64,000 bases of DNA from Aeromonadales bacterium (GTDB lineage Bacteria > Pseudomonadota > Gammaproteobacteria > Enterobacterales > Aeromonadaceae), in NCBI GenBank assembly GCA_012518835.1, contig JAAYRH010000033.1, positions 1 through 64,000 of the forward strand. Direction: 5' to 3'. The stretch's first letter is position 1; each line of letters begins with the position of its first letter. This document shows positions 10,069-18,197 of this stretch, in pieces. The position numbers were made by a program, and so were the translations under genes. The notes beneath the pieces are model-generated. The model searched no databases. It was given only the letters and a program-made list of their open reading frames with translations, and was not told the DNA's origin.

Positions 10069-10545
10069 TTACTGTGATTGGCGGGTTTTGGCTTCATGTT
10101 CTAGCAGCCATATTTTACGATCTACCCCGCCGGTATAGCCTACTAGCTTGCCAGTGGCACCAATGACCCGATGGCAGGGGATAACAATAGTAATAGGGTT
10201 GCGACCATTAGCGGCGCCCACGGCGCGCATTGCCTTTGGGTTATTAATGGCTAAGCTAATCTCTTTATAACTACGGTGCTCAGCGTACGGAATAGCTTGT
10301 AAGGCGTGCCAGACGGCTTGCTGAAAATTAGTTCCAACGGGCGCTAAGGGTAGGGTAAACAGCTGGCGCTGACCGGCAAAGTATTCCGCTAGTTGCTGAC
10401 AGGCCTGTTGAAGTAATAAGCTGCGTGGTGCAATAGCGGGTAAGTGCTGATGTTCATCGTCATAATCGACATTGGTAATAGCCGTATCGTTGGCCGCAAT
10501 ACGCAAACGTCCTAGGGGGCTGGCAAAGGTACACTCGATTCGCAT
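10069..10545 (-). CDS. ogt: Methylated-DNA-[protein]-cysteine S-methyltransferase
   Basis: Suicide repair protein that moves alkyl groups from O6-alkylguanine or O4-alkylthymine onto its own cysteine. 158 aa, the short Ogt form without an Ada regulatory domain. The acceptor C124 sits in IVIPCHRVIG, and the helix-turn-helix region (YKEISLAINNPKAMRAVG) and Asn-hinge (ANGRNP) come just before. The SD AAGGAG supports the start. It lies 9 bases downstream of the YqfO-like gene on the same strand and is probably co-transcribed with it. Confidence 0.94.
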   Translation of the reverse strand: MRIECTFASPLGRLRIAANDTAITNVDYDDEHQHLPAIAPRSLLLQQACQQLAEYFAGQRQLFTLPLAPVGTNFQQAVWHALQAIPYAEHRSYKEISLAINNPKAMRAVGAANGRNPITIVIPCHRVIGATGKLVGYTGGVDRKIWLLEHEAKTRQSQ

Positions 10546-10554
10546 CTTAGCTCC

Positions 10555-10866
10555 TTATAGGTTCATGATAGGCCAAGCATCGAAGGCAGGTTCTTCGTAA
10601 GGGTGAGCGGTGCGCAGGGCGCTAACGGCATCGCTAAGTAGTTCGGCACTACAAACTAACTCTACTTTTACTTCTGCTACACGCGCCACTTTTCCAGTTT
10701 CACCAATAAAAGGCTTGGCGCCGGCAAGAGGGCGAAACTGCCCCGTGCCACGAGTTTCAAAGCAGCAGTGTTCATAGTCGCCTATTTTTCCTGCCCCTGT
10801 AGCAAACACGGCGCTTTTTACTGATTCTAAGTGGGTTTCAGGCACAAAGAATACCAACTTATACAT
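10555..10866 (-). CDS. YqfO / NIF3-insert-domain-like small protein
   Basis: 103 aa with the PII/CutA-like ferredoxin fold seen as the insert of YqfO/NIF3 proteins and as a stand-alone family. Recognisable parts are the N-terminal strand YKLVFFVPETHLESVK, the GAGKIGDYEHCCFETRGTGQF block, and the C-terminal AHPYEEPAFD motif. Some databases label it misleadingly as an RtxA-like toxin protein; nothing here suggests a toxin. Biochemical role unknown; a metal- or ligand-binding trimer is inferred from the fold. Start supported by AGGAGG six bases upstream. Pairs with ogt. Confidence 0.8.
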   Translation of the reverse strand: MYKLVFFVPETHLESVKSAVFATGAGKIGDYEHCCFETRGTGQFRPLAGAKPFIGETGKVARVAEVKVELVCSAELLSDAVSALRTAHPYEEPAFDAWPIMNL

Positions 10867-10948
10867 AGGAGCCCTCCTGCTGCAGTGAAATGAAGGTTAA
10901 CGCCGCTACTTATAAAATAGCGGTTTATTTAATAGTTATAACGTCAAA

Positions 10949-11518
10949 TTAAACCTTTCTCAAAAATGCGGCGACAAGCTGAATTTGCACGCCGTTGACT
11001 CTACCTACCACGTGGCCAGGTAAGCTGGCATTTAAATTAATATTTTTAACTAAAGTTCCCCGCTTAGCGGTAAAGCCGGCCCCTTTAACATCTAAGTCTT
11101 TGATTATATTAACAGAGTCGCCAGCCTGTAAGCGAGTGCCATTGCTGTCTAGCAGCGCTTCGCCTTCTTCTTCCTCTGCGGCTTGGCCGGATTCGGCCCA
11201 GGTTTGTACTTCAGGATCGAGATATAACATGTCCAATAGATCTTGTGCCCAAGGTTCGCTTTCGAGACTAGTGAGAATGCGCCAAGCTAATACTTGAATA
11301 GCTGGCTCTTGGCTCCACATACTGTCATTTAAACAGCGCCAGTGATTAGCATTACTGGGAGTGGCCAGCTCTTGCTGACATGTGGCACACAGCAGCGCAT
11401 TGTGCTCAAGGCTTTCATCGGCATACGGGGCTATAGCGTAAGGGGTTAACCCTTCTGCCGCCGCGCATAGCTCGCAACCTTGGCCGCTACGTGTTAGTAA
11501 TTGTTGTTTTAAGCTCAT
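10949..11518 (-). CDS. PhnA-domain protein (YjdM-like)
   Basis: 189 aa starting MSLKQQLL; an in-frame codon 45 bases further upstream lacks a ribosome site, whereas this ATG has AAGGAAG. An N-terminal zinc-ribbon-like region has CELC and CATC pairs, and the C-terminal 70 residues are the PhnA SH3-like barrel (DSNGTRLQAGDSV..IKDLDVKGAGFTAKRGT). A middle segment and an acidic stretch (AAEEEEGEALL) make it longer than E. coli YjdM (111 aa). Despite the name, the family is not needed for phosphonate use, and its function is unknown. Monocistronic. Confidence 0.82.
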   Translation of the reverse strand: MSLKQQLLTRSGQGCELCAAAEGLTPYAIAPYADESLEHNALLCATCQQELATPSNANHWRCLNDSMWSQEPAIQVLAWRILTSLESEPWAQDLLDMLYLDPEVQTWAESGQAAEEEEGEALLDSNGTRLQAGDSVNIIKDLDVKGAGFTAKRGTLVKNINLNASLPGHVVGRVNGVQIQLVAAFLRKV

Positions 11519-11645
11519 TTTGGGCTTCCTTAATATGGATAAAAATAGAAAATACTTTAGCATAAACCCATCTATTTGTTGTGGTTATCTCTTTAAGCGC
11601 TACCGCAGCAAAGAATAGTTCGCTCCCTTTGATAAGGCAAAACCC

Positions 11646-12755
11646 ATGAATAATCAGCGTCCTACACTTAAGGTAAGTGAGGGTTGCATTCAGTTACACG
11701 GCGATTGGACCTTAGCTCACTATGGAGAGCTAAGGCGTCAATTGGTTCCCGAGGCGCAATCGCTCCAGCGACTAGATGCAAGCCAAATGACTAGCCTAGA
11801 TACCGCCGGTGGCGCAGTGCTAGTTGAACTGTTGGGTGTAGACCAGCTGCGAGCGTTAGTAACCGACCACAGTGATTTGTCTGCAGAGCGTCAAGCCTTA
11901 TTGTTGGCGGTCGTAGAGGCCAAGGCAGAGGCTAAGCCGTTAGTAACGTCTCCCACTCATTGGATTGATAGGCTCGCGGGGTTAGGTGAGCGGGTGGTAA
12001 GTGGTTGGCTGCAGTTTATTGCGCTATTAGGGTTTATGGGGCAAGTGCTCAGCACTTGGCTGAGTTTATGTTGGCGTCCCTCGCGCTGGCGGATCACTGC
12101 CCTGACGGCACAAATACAACAATGTGGCCTTAATGCGGTGCCGATAGTGGCGCTACTGACTTTTTTAGTGGGCGCCGTGGTGGCCTTTTTAGGCGCGACC
12201 GTTTTAGCAAACTTTGGTGCCACTATTTATACAGTGGACTTAGTTGCCTATTCTTTTTTGCGTGAGTTTGGGGTATTACTGACGGCGATTTTACTAGCCG
12301 GGCGCACCGCCAGTGCGTTTACCGCCCAATTAGGCTCAATGAAGGTAAATGAAGAGCTGGACGCGCTGCGCACCCAGGGGCTAGATCCTATTGAACTGTT
12401 GGTGATCCCCCGAGTGTTAGCATTAGTGATCAGTTTGCCGCTATTAACTTTTATTGCCATTTTATGTGGGTTACTCGGCGGTGCTATGGTGTCGTTAATC
12501 TCTCTAGATATTCCAGTGGTTCAATATATCGCGATTGTGCAGCAAGTCCCGTTTAAGCACTTTGTGGTGGGCTTGGCTAAAGCCCCGCTGTTTGCTGTGC
12601 TTATTGCGTTAATTGGCTGTTTAGAAGGTTTTAAGGTCAGCGGTAGCGCTCAATCAGTGGGAGAGCACACTACCTCGAGTGTGGTGCAATCAATTTTTGT
12701 GGTGATCTTATTAGACGCCATTGCCGCGCTATTTTTAATGGAGATGGGTGTGTGA
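11646..12755 (+). CDS. MlaE-family lipid ABC permease with N-terminal STAS domain
   Basis: 369 aa inner-membrane subunit of an MCE-type lipid transporter. Residues 1-100 resemble a STAS domain (LDASQMTSLDTAGGAVLVELL), the role played by separate MlaB in the canonical system; residues 120-369 are the MlaE/YrbE permease with about five hydrophobic segments and the conserved EFGVLLTAILLAGRTASAFTA and ELDALRTQGLDP blocks. It opens a four-gene operon with ATPase, MCE protein and lipoprotein, overlapping the ATPase gene by four bases. SD AAGG is present. It is distinct from the mlaE at 51119. Confidence 0.9.
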   Translation: MNNQRPTLKVSEGCIQLHGDWTLAHYGELRRQLVPEAQSLQRLDASQMTSLDTAGGAVLVELLGVDQLRALVTDHSDLSAERQALLLAVVEAKAEAKPLVTSPTHWIDRLAGLGERVVSGWLQFIALLGFMGQVLSTWLSLCWRPSRWRITALTAQIQQCGLNAVPIVALLTFLVGAVVAFLGATVLANFGATIYTVDLVAYSFLREFGVLLTAILLAGRTASAFTAQLGSMKVNEELDALRTQGLDPIELLVIPRVLALVISLPLLTFIAILCGLLGGAMVSLISLDIPVVQYIAIVQQVPFKHFVVGLAKAPLFAVLIALIGCLEGFKVSGSAQSVGEHTTSSVVQSIFVVILLDAIAALFLMEMGV

Positions 12756-13549
12756 AGCAGGCCACAGATACAGTGATCCAAGTCGAAGGACTTAATAATA
12801 GCTTTGGCACTAATGTGGTTCATGAGCATTTGGATTTAACGGTCTATCGCGGAGAAATATTAGGAGTGGTTGGCGGCTCAGGTACCGGTAAGTCGGTATT
12901 ATTGCGTGCTATTGTCGGTTTGCTACAGCCTAAAGCCGGCACGGTGCGCCTGTTAGGAGAAGACCTACTAACCTTAAATGATGCTAAGCGCAGCCAATTG
13001 CAGCGGCGCATGGGGGTGTTGTTTCAACAAGGAGCCCTTTATTCGTCGTTGACCATCCAAGAAAATATAGAACTCGCGCTGATCGAACAAGCTGGGCTCG
13101 CTCGTGCGGATGCCGCAGAGCTGTCACTCATGAAGATAGCCTTAGTAGGGCTGCCTACTAAGGCGGCGGCTTTATATCCCTCAGAATTATCGGGTGGCAT
13201 GGTTAAACGAGCAGCTCTGGCGCGCGCGATTGCCTTGGATCCGGATGTGTTATTTTTAGATGAGCCTACCGCGGGGTTGGATCCTATCTCTGCCGCCGCT
13301 TTTGACCATTTACTGCTGACCTTGCGAGATGCGCTGCATTTGTCGGTCTTTTTAGTGACCCATGACTTAGATACTTTATATACCTGCTGCGATCGGGTAG
13401 CGGTATTATCGCAAAAACGGGTATTAGTAGAAGATACTCTAGCCGTAGTGGCGAAGACAGAGGACCCGTGGATCCAAGATTACTTTCATGGGCCAAGAGG
13501 CCGCGCCGTCGCGTACCAGCAGGATCAGATCCTGGCTAAGGAGTCATAA
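12752..13549 (+). CDS. ABC transporter ATPase of the second MCE system (MlaF-like)
   Basis: 265 aa nucleotide-binding subunit. Walker A GGSGTGKS (41-48), Q-loop FQQGALYSSLT, signature LSGGMVKRAALARA, Walker B VLFLDEPTAGLDP and the switch His in LVTHDLD are all intact. The GTG start overlaps the permease stop (GTGA), which implies translational coupling. It would power lipid movement between membranes together with its neighbours. The C-terminal extension (YFHGPRGRAVAYQQD) resembles the MlaF tail that contacts a STAS partner. Confidence 0.92.
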   Translation: MKQATDTVIQVEGLNNSFGTNVVHEHLDLTVYRGEILGVVGGSGTGKSVLLRAIVGLLQPKAGTVRLLGEDLLTLNDAKRSQLQRRMGVLFQQGALYSSLTIQENIELALIEQAGLARADAAELSLMKIALVGLPTKAAALYPSELSGGMVKRAALARAIALDPDVLFLDEPTAGLDPISAAAFDHLLLTLRDALHLSVFLVTHDLDTLYTCCDRVAVLSQKRVLVEDTLAVVAKTEDPWIQDYFHGPRGRAVAYQQDQILAKES

Positions 13550-14488
13550 ATGGAAACTCGTGCTCATCATATATTAATTGGTGCTTTTACCTTATTAGTG
13601 GCGGTCGCTATTTTATTGTTTAGCTTGTGGATGGTGAAATCGGGTAGTCAGCAAGACACCCGCCTATACAGCGTAGAGTTTCATGAAGCGGTCAGCGGCT
13701 TAACGGTGGGCAGCGCCGTTGAGTACAGTGGTATTCGGGTGGGGGAAGTAGAGCGCTTATCGCTTAACCCCAATAACCCTGCGGTGGTATTAGCCCAAGT
13801 ACGAATTTCTAAGCAGGTTCCTATTAAACAAGATACTAAGGCGCGCTTAGCCTTAGCGAATATTACCGGAGCTTCTAATATCCAGCTTAGTGGCGGTACG
13901 CCCACTAGTCCTAATCTAGAAGCACCAGAAGGGCAGTTACCGCTGATTATTGCCGAGCCTTCTCCTTTTGCTAAGTTACGGCTTAATAGCGAAGAGGTGA
14001 TTACCGGCTTTAAGTCGTTGCTCGATAATGCTAATCAATTATTCTCCAAAGAAAATGGCGAGAATTTCAGTCAGATGCTGGCTAACTTAAATGCCACCAC
14101 TGGTATAGTAGCAGAGCAAAAAGATGATATTAGTGCAGGTATAAAAAACCTGACGCAAGCTAGCCAGCAAATCAATGACACCATGAGTCAGGCAGCGCGT
14201 ATGCTCAGTCAATTAGAGGGTCAGCTTAATACCAAAGGGGAGCAGGTGCTCACTAATGCGGATCGTACCTTGGCATCACTGGCGAAAATAAGTAACGACC
14301 TAGATCAGCTGCTCACTAATAACCAACAGGCATTGAATTCTGGATTACAAGGGATGATGGAAATTGAGCCTACCTTAAGGGAGTTACGGAGTACTTTAGC
14401 GACCTTGGGTGATATGGCCCGTAAACTAGATGCTGAGCCCAGTCGATTCTTGCGGGGCGGAGAAGATGTGAGGGAGTTTCAGCCATGA
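13550..14488 (+). CDS. MCE/MlaD-domain periplasmic lipid-binding protein
   Basis: 312 aa, anchored by an N-terminal membrane helix (about 8-28), then one MCE domain (about 38-118; VEYSGIRVGEVERLSL) and a long, probably helical C-terminal region (150-300) rich in Gln, Asn and Leu. MCE domains form hexameric rings that carry lipids across the periplasm. The C-terminal helix makes it much longer than MlaD at 51899 (159 aa), suggesting a needle-like extension in the manner of other MCE proteins. SD AAGGAG is six bases upstream. Its stop overlaps the next gene (ATGA). Confidence 0.9.
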   Translation: METRAHHILIGAFTLLVAVAILLFSLWMVKSGSQQDTRLYSVEFHEAVSGLTVGSAVEYSGIRVGEVERLSLNPNNPAVVLAQVRISKQVPIKQDTKARLALANITGASNIQLSGGTPTSPNLEAPEGQLPLIIAEPSPFAKLRLNSEEVITGFKSLLDNANQLFSKENGENFSQMLANLNATTGIVAEQKDDISAGIKNLTQASQQINDTMSQAARMLSQLEGQLNTKGEQVLTNADRTLASLAKISNDLDQLLTNNQQALNSGLQGMMEIEPTLRELRSTLATLGDMARKLDAEPSRFLRGGEDVREFQP

Positions 14489-15111
14489 AAAAAATATCCA
14501 CTCTGGTGATGGGTTTATTGCTCTTAAGTGGGCTGGCAGCTTGTAGTATTTTGCCGCCGGTGGAGCCGGTAACTTACTATCGGCTGCCAGCCACCAGCCT
14601 AACGCTACCGGCTAAGTTACACAGCTCACCGTCATTGCCCATGAGTTTACGAATTAATCAGCCTAATGCCGACGGCTTATTAGCGGGAGCGCGCATTGTG
14701 GTGCTGCCTGATGATAACCAATTAAGTGTGTATCAAGGTGTCCGCTGGGAAGCCCCTGCGCCTATTTTATGGCGTAATAATCTAATGGATACTTGGGCAC
14801 AGACGGGGAAAATTCAATATCTTAGTAGTGATACTGAAGCCTTACAGGTGGATCTAGAGTTAGGTGGCACGCTAAGGGCTTTTCATACTGAATATCATGC
14901 AGGGCAGCCAAAAGTCCATATTCAATTTGATGCGCAACTCATCGATCCACGCAGTCGCCGCATCTTGGCCAGCCAGCGTTTTTCGAGCCAGCAAGTGCCC
15001 GCCAGTGCTGATGCAGCAGCTGTAGTAGCGGCATTTGGCGAGGCGCAACAACAATTATCACAGCAGCTGCTGACCTGGCTTTTGAGCGTGAAGACAACGC
15101 GAGATCGTTAA
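14485..15111 (+). CDS. PqiC-like ABC-type transport auxiliary lipoprotein
   Basis: 208 aa with a lipoprotein signal: hydrophobic stretch 5-18 and lipobox LAAC (Cys20). The mature part resembles the PqiC / YmbA (DUF330) family: VTYYRLPATSL near the start, LLAGARIVVLPDDNQLSVYQGVRWEAPAP in the middle. PqiC sits on the inner face of the outer membrane and docks the MCE tunnel, which fits its place as last gene of this operon. It overlaps the MCE gene by four bases. Confidence 0.85.
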   Translation: MKKISTLVMGLLLLSGLAACSILPPVEPVTYYRLPATSLTLPAKLHSSPSLPMSLRINQPNADGLLAGARIVVLPDDNQLSVYQGVRWEAPAPILWRNNLMDTWAQTGKIQYLSSDTEALQVDLELGGTLRAFHTEYHAGQPKVHIQFDAQLIDPRSRRILASQRFSSQQVPASADAAAVVAAFGEAQQQLSQQLLTWLLSVKTTRDR

Positions 15112-15114
15112 TCG

Positions 15115-16833
15115 ATGAAGGGCGCCAAAAAGTTACTAGTACAGGCATTTTCTGGCAACTCGCAGAGCATCATACCGCTGGTGTTATTAGGCTGTGTGGT
15201 AGGTGTGGTGGCTGGGATCGTGATGGCCAGCTTTGTAACTTTGCTCAATCTGGTATTAGGATTATTAAACGGCGCTTCGTTAGAAGACTTTGAGTCATTG
15301 ACGCCCAGCTGGCGCTTTGGTTTACCGGTACTAGGCAGTTGTTTATTAATTTTGTTGTATCGCTTTACGCCTAGCACCGCACAAGTGGCCGGCTTACCCT
15401 ATGTATTAGAACGACTGCATTATGGCAGCGGGCGCTTTCCTTGGAAGAATACGGTTTTTCAATTTTTTGCAGCGCTGATTTCCTTAGGCTCGGGCCACAG
15501 TGTGGGGCGAGAAGGTCCAGCGGTGCATTTAGGCTCTGGCATTGCCAGCTTGCTCGGCCAATATACCCATCGTCCTCCCAGCCAATTACGTCTACTGGTG
15601 GGGTGTGGCACTGCAGCGGCTATTTCTGCGGCCTTTAATACGCCCTTAGCTGGGGTATTATTTGCCATGGAGGTGGTGCTAATGGAGTACAGCATACTGG
15701 GCTTTGCGCCTATTATTGCTGCCGCGATCAGTGCCTCTGCCTTTACGGGCATCTTACTGGGGCCTAACTCGGTATTATCTCCCACTCGTTTAGCGCTTGC
15801 TGATTACGGCGATATTCCTAGCTTATTATTCACTGGCGTATGGATTGGGTTAATAGCGGTATTATTTCATCAGTTAATACGGCTATTTTTACGGTTTCCG
15901 CTTCCCTCGCGCGCCATTAAGTTATTACTAGCGGGGCTTATCACCGGCAGTTTAGCGCTATTAGCACCTGAGATCTTAGGCTCAGGTTACGACACTATTA
16001 ATGCCACTTTAAGTAGTGAAATACCTTGGAGTTGGTTGCTGGTTATCTTAGCGGCCAAGCTCATTGCGACGGCAGCGGCAATTGGCCTTGGGGTGCCGGG
16101 GGGCCAAATCGCCCCTATGTTAGTACTGGGCGTGTGTGCAGGTGGCTTGGCGGGCGCTTTGGTACCGGGGGACTCTCCTGCCGGCTTATATGCTTTATTA
16201 GGCATGGCCGCGATGATGGCCGCCATGCTGCATGCGCCGTTAGCAGCTTTAGCTACTATTTTGGAGTTATCCTTAAGTGCCGAAGTGATGTTTCCAGGGA
16301 TGACAGTAGTGCTGACTGCGACTATGATCAGCCAATACGTGTTTCGCCAACCCTCGCTGATGATCACCATGCTTAAAGCACGGGGACGCTTTTTAGAAAC
16401 TCACCCGTTGCGTACGGCACTAGCCCAACGTTACCTTTCAGAGTTAGTGAGCTTTCGCTTTGCGCAATTAGATATCGCACAAGTAGATGCTGAGCACTTA
16501 GAGCGAGTATTAGCACTGCCACTGCCTTGGATAGTGGTTCATCAAGAACAATCCTGTTATTTATTATCAAAGCAGGGACTAGAGCAGGCTTATTTAGATT
16601 ATCAGCAACAGTCGCTGACCTTAACGGTGGCTGAAATGTTAACGCCACTGTTAACGGCCAATCGGGTCGTTAAAAAGCTCGATACCGACGCTTCTTTATT
16701 AACCGCTTTGAAAAGCTTAGAACAGCAGGAAGAGGTAGCGGGTTTTTTATTGCCTACTGCGCGTTTCGGGGAAGGGTTGGTCACTCGGCGTCGATTAATG
16801 CGCATGTTAACGTTGGATAATCCGCTGCATTAA
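15115..16833 (+). CDS. ClC-family chloride channel/transporter with C-terminal CBS domains
   Basis: 572 aa. About ten hydrophobic helices (1-420) form the ClC core, then a CBS-domain pair (about 430-570). The gating glutamate is kept in GREGP (E133), and the second anion-site block is GVPGGQIAPML near 325. The usual GSGIP selectivity loop is replaced by VAGLP at 91-95, so the central Ser ligand is not obvious. This occurs in some ClC branches. It begins three bases after the lipoprotein gene and is probably read through from the MCE operon. Whether it is a channel or an H+ exchanger is not decidable here. Confidence 0.88.
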   Translation: MKGAKKLLVQAFSGNSQSIIPLVLLGCVVGVVAGIVMASFVTLLNLVLGLLNGASLEDFESLTPSWRFGLPVLGSCLLILLYRFTPSTAQVAGLPYVLERLHYGSGRFPWKNTVFQFFAALISLGSGHSVGREGPAVHLGSGIASLLGQYTHRPPSQLRLLVGCGTAAAISAAFNTPLAGVLFAMEVVLMEYSILGFAPIIAAAISASAFTGILLGPNSVLSPTRLALADYGDIPSLLFTGVWIGLIAVLFHQLIRLFLRFPLPSRAIKLLLAGLITGSLALLAPEILGSGYDTINATLSSEIPWSWLLVILAAKLIATAAAIGLGVPGGQIAPMLVLGVCAGGLAGALVPGDSPAGLYALLGMAAMMAAMLHAPLAALATILELSLSAEVMFPGMTVVLTATMISQYVFRQPSLMITMLKARGRFLETHPLRTALAQRYLSELVSFRFAQLDIAQVDAEHLERVLALPLPWIVVHQEQSCYLLSKQGLEQAYLDYQQQSLTLTVAEMLTPLLTANRVVKKLDTDASLLTALKSLEQQEEVAGFLLPTARFGEGLVTRRRLMRMLTLDNPLH

Positions 16834-16836
16834 TGA

Positions 16837-16858
16837 GCCGCCGTTACAGGACGGCGGC
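16837..16858. other. GC-rich hairpin between ClC gene and PA2778-type gene
   Basis: Perfect 8-bp stem GCCGCCGT / ACGGCGGC with loop TACAGG between two convergent stops. Neither side has a T-run, so it is not a standard terminator, although it may block or stabilise transcript ends. Confidence 0.5.
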
Positions 16859-16866
16859 GAATAAGG

Positions 16867-17802
16867 TTAAAGAGTAGCGAGCGCTTCTTGAGCTTGGGCT
16901 TGCCATTGCCCTGGTAGAGCTGCCGCTTTACGTAGGCTTTGTTTAGCTTCACCCGTTTGGCCTAACCCCTGCTGGGTTAGCCCCAAGTTAAGCCAAGCTG
17001 CTGCCAGCTTAGGATCTTGCTCGGTTGCTTGTTTAAAGGCCAGTAGAGCTGCCTGAGTGTCGCCATTAGCATGTTTAGCATTTCCCAGTGCAAACCAGCC
17101 AAGGGCCGATTCGGGCCAGCGCTCAACGACGGCTTGCCAAGCGGGTAAGGCTTGTTCTACATCGTTAGCCGACTCAAACGCCGAGATACTGTCTATCGCC
17201 TCGGTATCGGTTAGCGTCGCAGGCAGCTCCCCCGGTGGCAGCACCACCATGGCCCAGCGCTGACTACGAGCCCAAGTCGCATCAAAGCGGCTCATTTCCA
17301 TTACCTGTCGTGATTGCTCACCACTATGCAATATTAATTGCTGGCGCGCTCGGTCATAACCAATCACCACGGCGTAATGCCACATCGGCAAAATAGACAG
17401 CCCTAAGTTTTGTAAGACCACCACCGGGTTGCCGGCATTAACTTCGCTAAGTAGCGCATCAAAGCTGCCGTTTAAGGGGTAGCTGATCCTATGATGGCGG
17501 CGTACGGTCGCCAACATTTCGGGCTGCACACTGCCTTCTCGGCCGGGTAGAAATACCTGCGGGATCAGCTCATCTACGTCTACGTCTACGCCGCTGGCAC
17601 CCAGCGCCATTGATAATGAAGCAGGACCACATTGAAAATCACGCTGGCTATGAAAGGGAACGCCGCTGATATAAGACTGTTGTGGTAGTGCCGACGCTGT
17701 ATCGGCCGACAGCTCAGGTTGGCTGGCGCAGCCACTTAGCAGCCACAATAAGACCAAAAGGCCCGCGAGGCGGGCCTTGGTGAAACTAATTAATGTCATC
17801 AT
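16867..17802 (-). CDS. PA2778-family C39-like cysteine peptidase lipoprotein with TPR region
   Basis: 311 aa. A lipoprotein signal with lipobox LSGC (Cys25) exports it. The peptidase-C39-like domain follows (about 45-190), with the nucleophile C58 in RDFQCGPASLSMAL and the general-base H142 in MWHYAVVIGYD. Residues about 205-311 are tetratricopeptide-like helices (WFALGNAKHANGDTQAALLAFKQA, AAWLNLGLTQQGLGQ). The substrate is unknown. The partner gene, PA2779 family, lies two bases upstream, an arrangement known from Pseudomonas. A strong hairpin sits inside its signal-peptide codons (17758-17778). Confidence 0.85.
   Translation of the reverse strand: MMTLISFTKARLAGLLVLLWLLSGCASQPELSADTASALPQQSYISGVPFHSQRDFQCGPASLSMALGASGVDVDVDELIPQVFLPGREGSVQPEMLATVRRHHRISYPLNGSFDALLSEVNAGNPVVVLQNLGLSILPMWHYAVVIGYDRARQQLILHSGEQSRQVMEMSRFDATWARSQRWAMVVLPPGELPATLTDTEAIDSISAFESANDVEQALPAWQAVVERWPESALGWFALGNAKHANGDTQAALLAFKQATEQDPKLAAAWLNLGLTQQGLGQTGEAKQSLRKAAALPGQWQAQAQEALATL
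17758..17778 (-). other. Terminator-like hairpin inside the start of the PA2778-type gene
   Basis: Read on the minus strand: AAGGCCCGC, loop CTC, GCGGGCCTT, then TT. It is a perfect 9-bp GC-rich stem with a short T tail, placed in codons 9-16, which are part of the hydrophobic signal segment. It could lower expression of the peptidase relative to the upstream partner; it could also be a by-product of codon choice. Confidence 0.4.
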
Positions 17803-17804
17803 GA

Positions 17805-18197
17805 TTAGCGAGTAAAGGGGTAAACGTTAGTCAGGCCTAACAAGTCAGTGATCAGTAATACAATAAACACCGTTAATAAAGCACCAATTACCGCGTTAGC
17901 ACCGGCAGGCATATTGTCTAGCTGTTCGGCCATGTCGTGAACTTCTTGATCAGAAAGAGCGGCAACCCGTGCTTCCACTTCGTTTAGCTCGACACCATAG
18001 TTAACCAGTTGCTCTTGCACATCGGTACGGGCCAATAAGTCATTAATGCGCTCGCGATCGGCCGTTACTTTTACCGCATCCAGTGCACTTTGAGTCGATA
18101 CTAACTGGCTGGGTTGAGCTTGTACCGTGAGCGGCATAGTACCCATGAGTAAAGATAAAATAAGGAGGGGATTTAAGATGCTGAATAACTTCTTCAT
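17805..18197 (-). CDS. PA2779-family small membrane protein
   Basis: 130 aa of unknown function. Signal peptide 1-27 (ends VQA), a helical periplasmic segment (about 35-95; VEARVAALSDQEVHDMAEQLD) and one C-terminal membrane helix (about 101-122) followed by a short conserved-looking tail LLGLTNVYPFTR. It is always read here with the C39-like peptidase downstream, separated by two bases, so the two are one transcription unit and likely one functional pair; it could be the peptidase's substrate, anchor or inhibitor. No Gly-Gly processing site of the bacteriocin type is visible. Confidence 0.8.
   Translation of the reverse strand: MKKLFSILNPLLILSLLMGTMPLTVQAQPSQLVSTQSALDAVKVTADRERINDLLARTDVQEQLVNYGVELNEVEARVAALSDQEVHDMAEQLDNMPAGANAVIGALLTVFIVLLITDLLGLTNVYPFTR

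Noticed and set aside
10890..10935. Terminator for the PhnA-like gene (CCGCTA / TAGCGG)
   Set aside because: The T-rich side is on the strand without a gene; the minus-strand side has none.
16837..16858. Terminator between the ClC and PA2778-type genes
   Set aside because: Stem is strong but there is no T-run on either strand; listed as a plain hairpin.
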